NCBI GenBank assembly: GCA_022829145.1
Contig: CM040744.1
Location: forward strand, 1,520,501-1,584,500
From: Albula goreensis
Lineage: Eukaryota > Chordata > Actinopteri > Albuliformes > Albulidae
Direction of reading: 5' to 3'
Length of the DNA: 64,000 nucleotides
How positions within the stretch are numbered: the stretch's first letter is position 1; every line of letters begins with the position of its first letter. Below the pieces are notes generated by a model. That model saw only the letters and a program-made list of their open reading frames with translations, did no database searches and was not told the DNA's origin. The translations under genes and the position numbers were made by a program. Shown piece by piece: positions 48,701-62,100 of this stretch.

Positions 48701-51682
48701 ACACACACACACAGTTGTATTTCTTACATCCACATTTTTAATGCAATACAAAAGGGCCAGAAGTTTTTAGATGATGATGGTGATCATCATTTATATGTAT
48801 GCCAATACGGCATTAAAATTAAATAAATACACAACATTCTTTCATGACTATTTCTCCATATATATACACAGTACAGCCTCATCCATACACAGCAGCTTTC
48901 ACTGGGAGCTGAAACTGAGTAATGTTTAGCTTGGCACTCTTCCTTGACAGTTCTGTCATTTGTAGGACTCTCACCACTAGCCTGTAAACATGGACTAAGC
49001 TACTTAATATGGACACCAGTGGCTCCTTACCTCAATAGGACCCAGCAGCCGATTGGCTAATTAGTTCCTTAATTCAATATTATCCAGCATCTGATTGGCT
49101 ATTTTCCTCCTTGCCTCAATAGTATCTAGCAGTTTGATTGGCTGTGTATTTCCTTACAACAATGCTACCCTGTGTCTTACTGGATTTTATCTTAGTGTTA
49201 TTCAACAGCTGATTGGTTATTAGCACCCTTTCTGGAAGCTATCCAGAAGCTGATTGGCTAGTTCTTTACCTCAATACAATCGAGCAACTGACTGACTGTT
49301 TTTTGTCAAAGCTAAGCTAGTCATTGACAGGCTGTTCAGTTGCCTTCCTCAGTCCTTTCCAGCTGCTGATTGCCTATTGGCCCCTTACCTGAATGCAGTC
49401 TAGCAAGTGATTGACTATTCACCTGTTACCACAGTACCAATTCTGGCAGCTGACTGGCTGTTAGTTCCTTACCTCAGAGCTATCCAGCAGCTCATTGGCC
49501 GGGACCTGTGAGTACTTCCTGCGTTCGAAGACATCGCGCAGGGCAGCCCGGCTGATGCGGTCCTCTGCCTTGCTGGATCCCACCACGCTCTGGTTCGAGT
49601 GCATGTATGCCACCTCCGTCACGCCGTCTGAAAGCAGAAGCATCATAGCTACAATCCACAGCGCACCCAGTACTGCATCAAACAGCGCCTGCTAGCCCTG
49701 AGAGGATGCGCTAAGAGCCTGGCTAACCACCATCCCCCTTTGGGTCCACTTTGATTCATAAGAACATGTAATGGCGAGAACAAGCCATTCTGTGCAGCTA
49801 GGCTCACCCGTTAGCTACAACCTATAGAGTATCCAGCACTGCATCAAGCCTGGACTTGAACACCAAGAGTCTCTGCCTCAACTACATGACGTGGAAACCT
49901 ATTCCGAGTAGTGACAAGTCTTTGTGCAATGTAATATTTCCTGGTATCAGTACGAAATGTACTTTTAGTTCATTTCCACCTGTTCCATTGTCTGAGCACA
50001 ACCTGAAAAAATCTTTTGCAGCTCAGCTTTCATAACTTTAACCTCTATTAGATCCCCCTTAAGTCTTCATTCGCTAAGCCTACTGCTCACCTAACCTCAT
50101 ATGTTCAAGTCCCCTGCAAGATCGATTTGAGGTCTTGACATCAGGAAGCAGACTGGGGTACTTAGCCTTTCAAAAGAAGGAGAGCACTCAGAAGTTTTGT
50201 ACAAAAATCTCTCTACAACAGAAAATCTGTACAACATCTGTATGTCTGTAAGCCATCTCAGGACATCTTTTTATAGACTGACTATAAAAAAAATTACCTA
50301 ATAATTTGTCGATGGTCACCCCTTGTCTGGGACGGGCCCTTTGGTTTGACGATGGGGATGGAGGCGGAGCCAGAGTCCGACTCTTCAGTGCGGTGAAGGC
50401 CCCGTGTCCGCCGTCCGTCATCGCCACGGCCTTCCGCTTTTTGGGGGAGGGCTCATCCTCAGAGGACGACGTGAAACTGCGGATATCCGGCACCTCCCGA
50501 ACCGAACGCATGGCCTGCGATTGGTGCACGTGGGCTGGAGCTGGATGTCACCCGACTCATCGGTATCGTAGTCCGCTTCGCACGCAACGTTGCCCCTGTC
50601 GTCCGCCTTCTGTCGCCAGGCTTTGGGCTTCCCGTGGCCTGTGATGTCACCGCTTCCCACACCCTTCCCTGAAGAGAGGCAGCGGGCGTGGGAGGGGGGT
50701 GTATTCTTGGTTACGGCACTGACGCCCCCCGCCCCTTTCCCACCCTCATCTGATTCGCTGGAAACAGTCCAACCATGTCTCTGCAGAGGCGGGGCTGTGG
50801 TTTCAGGGTCCATGGGGGGGTCACCATCACTCTCCCCACCCCTACTGTCATCCTCACTATCACTGGCCCCCCCCGTGGCCCCCCCGCCCCCTGGAGGAGT
50901 TTGGCAAACCCGTGTTGGAACAGGCTGAGACCGGCCGGGCTAGGGTTCAGGGCGGGGCCTCCGGGCCTCTTCCTCCTGCCGCCCCACTTTTCCTCACCAC
51001 CATATTCTTCCTCGTCGCCACTGAAGTCCAGAACACCCCCAGAGACCCCCGACTCCTCCCCTGATCCTGAGGCTGGCCCGCCCCTGCCCCTGCCCCTCCA
51101 CCATCACCTGGCACAGCAATGCTACTTCCTGCACTTCCTGTTTGTTCCTCGGGTGCCTGAAAGTGACAGATTAAAAACAAATATCCATCAATCATAAGTT
51201 AGTTACAAGTCAAGGCATCAACGTTTACAGCAGACAAAATGCCCGTTCCTGGTGACCACAGGGCAATGTGTACCAGCAGAGCAAGCAGCTCGAGTGGGGT
51301 GTGGGGGAGGGCTATGTGCAGAGTAAATAAATGCAGTTGAGTTTCCCTGTGGTTTGAGCTGTGCTGGGGGCGGTATGGGGGTGTAATTGCGTCCATGTGT
51401 TGGAGGTTGTGTCATGTGAGAAAGAGTGTGTGTGTGGTGGTGGGGGGGGGGGGGTAGTGGTGCGAGTGATTCTGTCTTTCGCATGGGAATGGAAGGATGT
51501 GAGAGAGAGAGGATGCTGGGAAGGACTCTGGGGTGGCGGTGAGAGAGAGGGAGAGAGAGGTGGATCATGGGAAAGAGGGTTTCTGTCTGTCACGGGTCTC
51601 TGAGAATACTCACGGTCTCCTGCGTCCCAGTGCGTGTTTGGGCTGTCAGCACCCCCGCCTCCACACGTCCCTCCCTCTGAAA

Positions 51683-51732
<50 letters not shown>

Positions 51733-54700
51733 CACATCTTGTTTCTCATTATAATTTGCTCGGATAATAAAACCAATTTGAATTACGTAGTGCCGCGTTG
51801 TTTCTCTCAGTCACTTGTGATGTTCAGAGATTTTTCGGGATTATCTAGAGCAGGGGTAGGCATGGGTTCCAGTCCAGCTTCTGCTCCCAATTATTTAATT
51901 AGCCCAACCACTTATGTGATCTGACATTTTGGCTGCGTTTCTGGCTAAGCTCATTGACAGCCAAAGACATGCTCTCATGCCTCCAAATGAAATTTTTTAC
52001 CATGGCCTAATGTACGTGGGTTTATCGGCTTTGGAGTGTGAAGAGAATACGCTAATTAAACCAGGGTAATTGGCATGAATACAGACCTGCAAAAACACTG
52101 CCCCCAGGACCAAATTAGCCCACTCATAACCTAGAGTTTAAGTTACTGTAACAATAAAGCAGTGAATTGGGAAAGAGGGTAAAATCCCCCCACAAAGACA
52201 TTTTTCAGCTGATCTATCACAATCTGTAGATAGAAAATCGAAATATCAGTACATGTACATAAATCCCACATGCCACTTGCATATTTTACAGTGGAACATA
52301 GCTAACTTGTCTGTGAGGTTACTGAGCTAATGATGAAACATACTTTTGTAACTATGTCCACAAACTACTATGATACTGCTCTCTGCTCTTGCTGTAGTCC
52401 AGCACTTTGCCTTTCCCTGAATTTTCTGCCAGTTTCCATGAAATATTTCCTGAATTTCTGAGACACAAATATTTTCAGGGGTTTTTGGAGGACCATGGTG
52501 GATCTCTGGGGTTACCTCGAGGATCTGCCGGGTCAGGCAGGTTCCGTGGGTCTGCAGGCGGAACAGGTTCCGGATTCCAAACAGCTCACCCTTGTGGCTG
52601 TCAGACCCCTGTACGGCCTCAAAGTACCGCCGGGCATGCTGGTTCCCCACCACCGAGGACTGGAGTTGCTGGAGATAAAATGAAGAAAAAAAACACGAGC
52701 CAATCTTTTATTATCTGATCCAGCGTAGCTAACCCTGGTCCTGCAAATCTACAGGATGTGCTGGTTTTTGTTGTAACTCAGAAATTAATTACTCGGTCGC
52801 AATTAAACAGCGAACCCAACTCCTCTGGTTTTGTTTGGGGTCTTAAGTGGTTGCAGATTTTAAGGTGAAAACATTGTGATGACTCATTACATACCTGTTT
52901 ATACACCTGTCTCAGGTAAATCACCTCTTCCACACTTCCCAGTGTTATCAGCCTGAAGACGGTCACGTCTCTCCACTGACCAATGCGATAGGCCCTGTGT
53001 TGTGTAAAAAAACAGTCAAAACTTGCTTTTAGAGGCTTAGTAGAGGCCCCGCCTCCATCCACCAGAAGAGGAAGAGACAGCCAATAGAGGTGGGGAAGGG
53101 GGCTTGAGACAAAGGCCGTGATTGGACAGAACTGACACTAAGAGTGCATGGCCTCATTTTGATTCCAGGGCATCACCCACCTGTCAATCGCTTGCAGGTC
53201 ATTGGCTGGATTCCATGTCGGGTCAAAAAGCACTACGACGTTCGCCCCCAAAATTCAGCCCGAGGCCTCCAGCCCTAGAGGAGAGCCACAAAGTCAGAAT
53301 CCCATAAAGCAAGACACAGACAATTTGCAACTTCCAACAAGTTATTCAGCTTATACCATGGCTACTTGCAAAATAAATAATTCAAGGCTCAAATGCAAGA
53401 TAACAAAATTCTGTCACACAACGATGTTGTTTTTAACTTATTACAATTTTTCTGTTATGTTCAGCTGTATGTAGAATCTTTTATTCTTCATTTGAAATCT
53501 AAAGTTTAAAAAGCTTGCATATTGATTTAGAATACCAAATTTTCTTCATGTGGGTTATTAAACAAATAGTTCACACCTCCTCAACTAGAATCGGGTTTGT
53601 TTTATGCAAGGGAGTAAAAAAGATGGACAGAAAGAGAGACAGAGAGAAAAAGAAAAAGAACATTTGACATGGAAGCCTTTAAAGCCAATTTCTCTTTTTT
53701 TATCATCTTTATATGTGGTCTTTCCGTACATGGTGGACAGCAGGCAGATGTTTATGTCCGGAGAGCTGTTGAATTCCCGCACGATTTTCATCCGCTCCTG
53801 GGACTTGGTGTTCCCGTCGAGCCTCCTAAAATCCAGCCCCTCCGCCACACAGTGGCTTTCCAGGATGTCCAGCAGCTGAGGGGTTAAAAACGCAATAGCA
53901 CACGCAAGGTTAAGAGAAACAACGCGACAGCCCATATCCACCTCTATCGAAAACCTTATAACCTAATCCAGTCTCTCACATGGCACACTGCAAAGCTAAG
54001 GAAAGTAATACAAAAACCTTCACCAGTCTATTATATTACACACTGCAAAGGTTTGAAAATCCCATAATAACCCACCTAAATCTCTAACTGTACACACTGC
54101 AAAGCTAAGGGAAATAACCTACACTGGTCTCTGACATTACAAACTGCAAAGCTAATCGAGGAAACATGATAACCCTTGCCAGTGTCTCATGTTCACATTT
54201 TTGTTGCCATGCCCCAGGAAACTGCCGGCAGTGAGCGGCGTCGAGCAGTCTTTGGATTCATGGCGTCCCTGACGGCGGAGGGCCCGGAGGGTCTCCCAGG
54301 CCGACGGAGCCGCCATTACCTCCCTTTAATTAACATCACATTTCCGTCCTCTTGGACAAACGCCGTCATCTGCCCCCACACCCCACACCCCAAACCCTCC
54401 GCCAAGATGTTTCCATCATGCCTGTCCTTTGCATCACCGATCTCTCCCGCACCAGATAGCAGCAGAGATGTGTAGACGTTCAGACTACACAAAAGACAGG
54501 AGACAAACCTCCCACCCAATTAAAATCAGGCTAATTCCCGATTCTAAAACAGAGAGACAAAGAGCACAAAGTTCTAGACTTTTCCTGATTAATCAGGGCA
54601 TAATTCATAATTTTTCAAACCTTGAATGTCTAAACCAAATACATAGCTATTTACACCAGAAATGGCAATATGACAGTTATGGCCATCGTAAACAAAACTG

Positions 54701-56075
54701 CAAAATGATGCAAAGTTAGAGACTTACTCTTCCATAATTCTGCTGGTATGACATTACATCATTCCCCCCCCCTCACTCGTGGTTTTCTGGCGAAGCAGAC
54801 CTCCCTTACCATAGGAGCCCGACATCATTCTCAACCATTTAACGATCCTCTCCTAATTATTATTAACGTCCTGCATGTTCTGCAACTCATTAAGTAGCGG
54901 GAGGGTTTCCCCCAGCGCGGGACCCCAGCGAGCACAGGCACACGGACGCACCTGGATGCATTTTTGGGGTTTAATTGGAAAATGGGGTTCAAGTAATCAA
55001 ACGCGGGGTGCCCCCTTGGGGTCTGGTGACGAAGCAGCAGAGCATCCATGTTTTCATGAGTCAGTGGAAAAAACACGTTACGATGTTACGGCACTAATGA
55101 GTACCTTTTGCAATGTTACACGAATATTTATGCAGAAATACGGTGGTTCATATTGTGACATTAATGCATTTAAACTGTTTTTGTTTTATAAAACACAATA
55201 ACATTTGTTTACAATATATAAAATTATCAGAAAATTAAAATAATTAGGGGTCGTTAGCCATGCTACATAAATAACTGAAAAAAAAATGTCATGCAGGCTA
55301 CAGCACAATAAAACCCGTAGGTGAAAACAACAGGTGTAGCTACACTACATCCACAGAAAAACAAACGGCAGCCTGAGTCAATAATTATTAGTATGGAAAC
55401 ACACACGCAAACTTTGCATTGCTTATTTGGGCTGACCTTTAAAGTGGTACATTCTTTGAAAACTGCCGTTTAAAAAATATTTAAAAATAAATCAAACCAT
55501 TATGCACCATAAGACACTAAGCCAAGTAATAAGAACTGAGAAAAAAAAACTTCTTTAAAAATGAGAAACTCTTTTGTTTAGTCACCCTGTCACAGATTAT
55601 GACGTCGGGCATCCCCAAACGAACTCCACCTTTGCACCACTCCTTTTATGGGAGTGTCACGGACCAACAGGACGACAGACATGGTCCGATCGTTTCAATT
55701 GTTGATTCAAATAAAAACAGCAAAACGGACATTTAATTTGTCAGTTCACACAGGACATAAATCCCTTTACAAGGCCTTAGGGAGCAAACCCCCCAAACCC
55801 CCAACACCCCCATCCGTTTTATTTGCAGCAGAGCGGAGAGCGGCCCGGGCTAGTGCAGTGGTACAGGAGTGTATCTGCGGCAGGCCAGCTTCTCGGCTCA
55901 TGGAACACTACACACTGGGTGGCGAAGGGTGTCAAGGGTCAGAGGTCAAAGGCCAGCAGGAGTCACAGTCTGAGGTTGTTGGGGGTGGGGGTTGTACACT
56001 CACCTTAGTGGAGAGAGAGAAGAGAAGCACCTTGTCCTTGTTCTGTAGGAAGTGTCTCAGCAGTCTCTGTAGGAC

Positions 56076-56114
<39 letters not shown>

Positions 56115-59100
56115 TGAGACATAGGTAGTAATTAAACAGTAGCATATCCCTGAAAGTTGAGCAGAGATACACCAAGTCAGAGTAAAGAAACTGGTCAGGC
56201 TCATAGTTATGATGTCATATTTACAAGCCTGATGTCATGTCATGAGGGTGATGTCTTATGATGTCAGGCAATCACATGATACTGATAAGGGAGAGAGATA
56301 ACTCTGCTACAGAAGGTACGCTGACTGGTGTCAGCAGATTTCTGATTGGTTAAGGTGATTAACACTTCATGTACCCAATCCCAGGATCCTTTACTTCTTA
56401 TATTCCTGGAATGGGCTTTGTACCACTCTTGAGAGGAAACATTCTGGATCATAATTATGATTTCATATTTATGAGCCTGAACATCCACTTGGTACAGTCA
56501 TCACTGAGAGATATACCTCTACTCTAATGGGCAGTACCTTGTGATAATATGTAATTTTAAAAATAAATGTTATTAAAAATAAATTTTAAGATGAATGTAA
56601 TTATGAGAACCCTCCGCTGGGCCTGTTTGAGTTCATGTGTACATATGCGCGCAGTCCTTGGGGGGTGAGGGGGTGGGAGGGTAGAGGGAGGACACAGTGT
56701 TGATTTTGGAGCACCAATCATGCGAAAATCCCTCCCGGACAACCTCCGCTGCTGGTGCAGAGGAATGTGCCGCATCTCCCACGGCGACTGCGCAAAACAG
56801 CGCATCTGCCAGTTACGGCACCCTCAAGGTACCCCTGTAACCGGGGTGGGGGGGGGGGGGTGATCTTGGGTGGGTCGTAAAACACAGAGCTTGTTATTTC
56901 CCAGGGAACTGTGTCCACATCTGGAGCTGGGGAAAGCCGGGTTAACCTGCACTGATCCGTGAAAGAGCACCCCCACCCCCTCCACCAACGCCCCCCCTTC
57001 TCACGGCCCAGCAAAACGCTGCTGTCGGCTCCAACGCACACCCCCCCCCAACCTCCGAACGCACACCCACTCATGCCCCGCCAAAGCCAATGGAAAACCA
57101 AGGCAATATTATGGCAGGGGAAATGAAAAAAGGAACGACGTCCAAAAGGGAAATGCGGATGAGAACTAGCCATCTATAGCTAAATCTGGCACTGCTAACA
57201 TACACGCATCTGTGTGAATGCTAGTCACTGGGTACTCTCCTTTCCAAATAACCAGAATAGATATAAATATCGTTTTTTTTTTTTATTTCAGTGGGCTGGA
57301 TGACGTGACCAGAATAAAGGATTGAGCTTGCTTTTGAGAACAAGTCTAGGAGAGCAGGAGAAAGAGGAGGAATGAGGAAGGTCTCTGCGGTTTTGTTTCA
57401 GAATGTTGCACAGTGGCCGTAACGCCATTTTGGTACGGTAAGGTTTTTTGCCGCACGCGGCCTCCTAAATCGACTGCGGCACCGTACCTTCATTTTCCCG
57501 CTGTACATGGGGTCGGACATCGCTTCGAACGCGGCCTCTCGGCACCTCTGCGTGAATTCTGGAAACTTCCGGAAAACCTTTTCACAGATTTCATTCAGGA
57601 ACAGTTCCTGGGAAGGACAGGAAATGGGGGTGCAAGGCAGGTTGACACAAAAATCCAAAAGGCAAAAAAATTGATTTAATAAATCAACAGCATATGTTAC
57701 TGTAATGGGCAGTAGCTTGCTCCTGTAATATTTAACATACATAAAATATGGCATATTTTCTTTAGGGGGAAGGTCCAAACTTCCTGTGGCCCTCCAGGAT
57801 TGGAGTCACTAGACTCACACTTTTAGCCAAAGACTTACAGACTAACCAGGGGCCAGTCCCCCCAGGGGGAAAGGGTTAGGGCCTTGCTCAAGGGCCCAAC
57901 AGCTGCATTTGATCTTTGTGTGGCTAGACTGGGGCTTGAACCACTGACCTTCTGGGTCTCAGTCATGTAGCTTTGCTTTAGACATATCCCTTACCATAGA
58001 CAAACAGAGGACACAAACCGCCTCAGCCGTTTCAGTTTCACTTCATTATCGTATTACATAATAAAAACTCACAAACCCATACTGACCTGTTTTTTACTGG
58101 TGCTGCCTTTGGGCTGCAGGAGAGCCACGTGGTTGGAGGCTTTCCTCAAGATGGTCAGATAACTGAAGTACAGAAACCTCACAGGGATGCCCTTGGAGTT
58201 CGTCTAACCAGAGTACACACAAACCACATACAGTCATTTCACTTATACCGTACACCCTTCAATTTCGTTCAAGGTGTCCACTGCTGAAGGCATCAACTTT
58301 ACTCTGCCTAAGGTTTTAAGTTTTAGATCACCTCTAGTTTGAAATTAGGGTTTCACAATGATCCAAGTCCAGAGATTTATTATTTTGTAGCAAAAGTCAA
58401 TTTTAGACTCCTAAATGTTAATGGTTCAATGTAGAAGTACATGTTTAATTGTTAATGTTCAGAGCGTGATTGTAAAGGTTGTACACTCTGAGTGTACGGT
58501 TTATTTTAAGTGTAGAGTTGAATGCAGACCTTAAAGCAGCACTTTTTGCGGGGCTTGCCGCTCTTGCAGCTGCATTTATGTCCGCTTCGGAGCAGGAGGG
58601 TGACGTCCTCACTGTCCAACACCGTGCGGTAGACCGCCTCCTGAAACTCCGTCATGGAGCAGTACACCACCTAAGCGAGAAGGGGGGAAGTGAGAGCAAA
58701 GATCTCAGAAATCTCAAATATCCTATTTGCATTGGCTTTGAAAATAAGTTTTTTTTTTTATACGTTTCATTCTTATTTTTCCTGTGTTATGCTTTTGCGT
58801 ATGTACTCTCACTCTGCCACGGGTCTGGATTGTAGTATAAAGGATTGGGGAACTGTAACACAGAGGTTGCAGGTTTGATTCCCAGTTGGGGCATAGCCTT
58901 TTTTTTCATGAGCAAAGTGGTTGACCCAAATTTCCTGCAGTAGAAATGGCTGCTATATAAAATCAAAGCTACCTGTTGATAAGGTCATAAAACGTAAATG
59001 TGAACTGACTCTGTCGTCTTTCTTTGGCAGCTGGGCGCTGATCAGCCCTTTGGTCCTGCGCAGGAACCAGCGGGATATCCGCTTCGCCAGCACCTCCACC

Positions 59101-62100
59101 GCCCGCCGGCCCGTGGCCAGGGCCCGCTTGGTGCTGGTGTGCTTATGCCCCAGCTCGATCGGCTCGGAGAACCGCGTCTTGAAATGACCCAGGTTACCCA
59201 AACAGCCTGGAATGGCCCTGCAGAAAAAAAAACACAAAAATTGTTGGCGACTTTCTGTAATAAACAAATAAGTATTAACAGTAAATTATTCTACAGGACT
59301 CTTAAAGCCTCACCCTGAACAGATATCAACCCACATCCCAAAAGTCAACTTTCCAACTACTAATACTCCATACTGAGGAAATGGTTTAGTTGAAATAATG
59401 TTGGGCTGAACATAATTTTTTATTATTTTATTACTTTGAAGGAATAAAAAACTCCTATTCAACCTACAGGTTGACGTTTGGGTTGTGAAACAAGGAGGGG
59501 GGGGGATTACGTAAAAAAGAGCACTATATAACAAACTCAAAATGAAAAACTCTTTCAAAGCCAGAGCGGCTGGATTTGAGAGGAAAGAGGACCTACCAGT
59601 CCATGACGCACCACAGCTCCTCCAGGTTGTTCTGCAGAACGGTTCCGGTGAGCCCCACCCGAACCTTACACCTCATAGCCTTCATGGCGTGGGTGATCTG
59701 GGACTTGGGGTTTTTTATCCTGTGGGCCTCGTCCACGATGACGGCGGACCAGCCGATACTGCAAGAAGCCATCACAGGAATTCGTACATTCACAAATGCA
59801 CACAACATATTGGTATGACGGACAAGTTGTTCGCGGTGGGCGAATGGGCAAACTAGATGGTTGAGAACGTTGTGGAAGCATATTCACCAATGGCAAGCTT
59901 CATTAGCAATGACGTCTAAAAACTGTGTAAAAGTACAAAGACTCGAACTGTTTTTTGGACATCATTGAATTTCTTGCTCCGGTTAAAATCACGTCACCAA
60001 GTGACACTTGTGCAATTTTCCCTCTCATAATGACTTATGAAACTTTCATGAGAGCTAAATGACTGAAAATAGCTACACTTCAGGCTTATCATAATTATAC
60101 AACAGGAAATATCTGAGGTTGAAAAATACATTTTTGTGCGTTGATACATCATGATATTTACTGATAACAAGAAAAAGCCCATATAATTATCAGGATACCG
60201 ATTTCTGTGATGTTACCTGGTTGTAGTAGAACTTAATGTGTGGATGCTGGCTGCTTGTGGCTCACCTGTTGAACTGGTCCAGGCACAGTCGGAGGGTTTC
60301 ATACGTCGTCAGGGCGATCTCGCATCTTCCCCTCCTTACACGGGCGAACTCCTCATCCTTGCGGGTCCCGTGGACGATGATGCTCTGGAAGTGCCCCCAG
60401 GTGTCCAGCTCGTCCTTCCAGTTATAGAGCACCGAGAGCGGGGCCACGATCAGGAACACCTGAGAGAAAGGGCCACAACTGTGTTCTACCTTAACATTCC
60501 AACCCCTGGAATACGATCACACCTGTACTCAACTCTTCCAACACCTGGAGTCAGAGTGCCCTCTCAAAAGCTCCTGCTGGTTAGAAAGAGAACATCACCA
60601 CAGTTAACCATGATGGTGGGTGTGTAGCTCTGAGGTTTGAGGTTCCAAACCCAGGTGGGGCACTGATGTTGAGTTAGACACCAAGTTCATATTTAAAATT
60701 CACTAAAGCAGCCAGTTTTATAAATGGAGAGTGTGTGAAAAAGCAGATAAATATTGTAAATCATGAAAATTACCTTATGGGTTTGGCGCTTCTCGGATGA
60801 CTTCTGGGAGAGTAAAAAATGTGGCATATTGTTCTCTACGTCCTGCCATGTACCCGTTTTGCCAAGTGTAGCAGCAAGGAATGCGATCACCTGTGTTATT
60901 TCGCAACAAAAGCAGAATTCCAAGAACTTCTTAGCTTTTTAGCAAGAAACACTTAATATTAATATTTTAAAACAGCTACAGAACTGACCTGTATCGTTTT
61001 TCCTAAACCCATATCATCGCCCAGAATGCAGCCACGGCCCCGTGCATAGCTATTGTAGATGAACTTGGCTCCCTCCCGCTGGTAGTCCCGCAGATAACGG
61101 TTGATGGTGTATGGAATGCTCTCACCGGTGCAAGAGAGAGCGAACGGCACTGAGGCGCCGGGCGGAACCTGGCTGTTGTGGAAAAGGGGTTTTTCATACA
61201 GGGAAAGCGCTGCCTTCTGCAGTTTTGCCAAAACCACCATTCCTTCATCTCCCTCCTCCTCATCTTCGTCTTGGTTTTGATGACAGGTGAACTTAACCAG
61301 AGCCGCGGCCTCTCCGCGACCTGTAACAGTCAGCCGCTGTATCGTTCCCTGACACAGACGCCCGTCCGTCGGGTGAGGGCAAGACATCTGTCACCGACTT
61401 GCCAATTAACAACTACAGGAAAAAATGAAGTATAATTAATTTTATCCATAAACTAGCCAGGAAAGGGACTCTTCCTCATTAATTTGGAAATACTGATTTT
61501 CAGATCAAAATGTGTCTACAGGACCACTTGTATTTAGATTTTATTGCTGAACATAATCGCTTGCTATCACATATTAAAAAATGTCCTAGCTTTTAATGTG
61601 TGTGCCTACACAAGTCCTCTATCTATCGCAGAGATATTTAGAATATAGGTTTTGTAAATTACGTCAATTATAAATTCATATGAAGCAGATGGTTTAAAAT
61701 AAATATTGCTGACATGCAGGTATGAGCAGTTTATAAATATAACTACTTTTAGCTCACAGATAAAACCAAAGTACCTCTGGTTTCAGTGCAAACACTAATA
61801 TGTTGTGAGTATTTGGCATTTTTGTTTAACTTTCTTTCCAATGACAGGATATGTCACTCTGCCAGGTGACGGGTAACAACTGATGACAGTTTTTATGTGA
61901 ATGGCAAAGACAACTGTATGCTACGACGTAGCAGACAGACCACTTAATATACCTTTTAACAACCACAACAAACAATAACTTCATGATGGCATTCCATCAC
62001 AGCTAGCCTGTATTGCATTACACAACATGCAGTATGCTATTAGAAAACTATGTCATAAAGTATTAAGAATACCAAAGGGATACATAATTGTTCAATGTGT

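Noticed and set aside
51312-51725. Minus-strand Pro/Ser/His-rich ORF near ercc6l2 exon 15
   Set aside because: Partly (TG)n and low-complexity intron; the true exon 15 frame is defined by [12 protein letters not shown] and clean splice sites.
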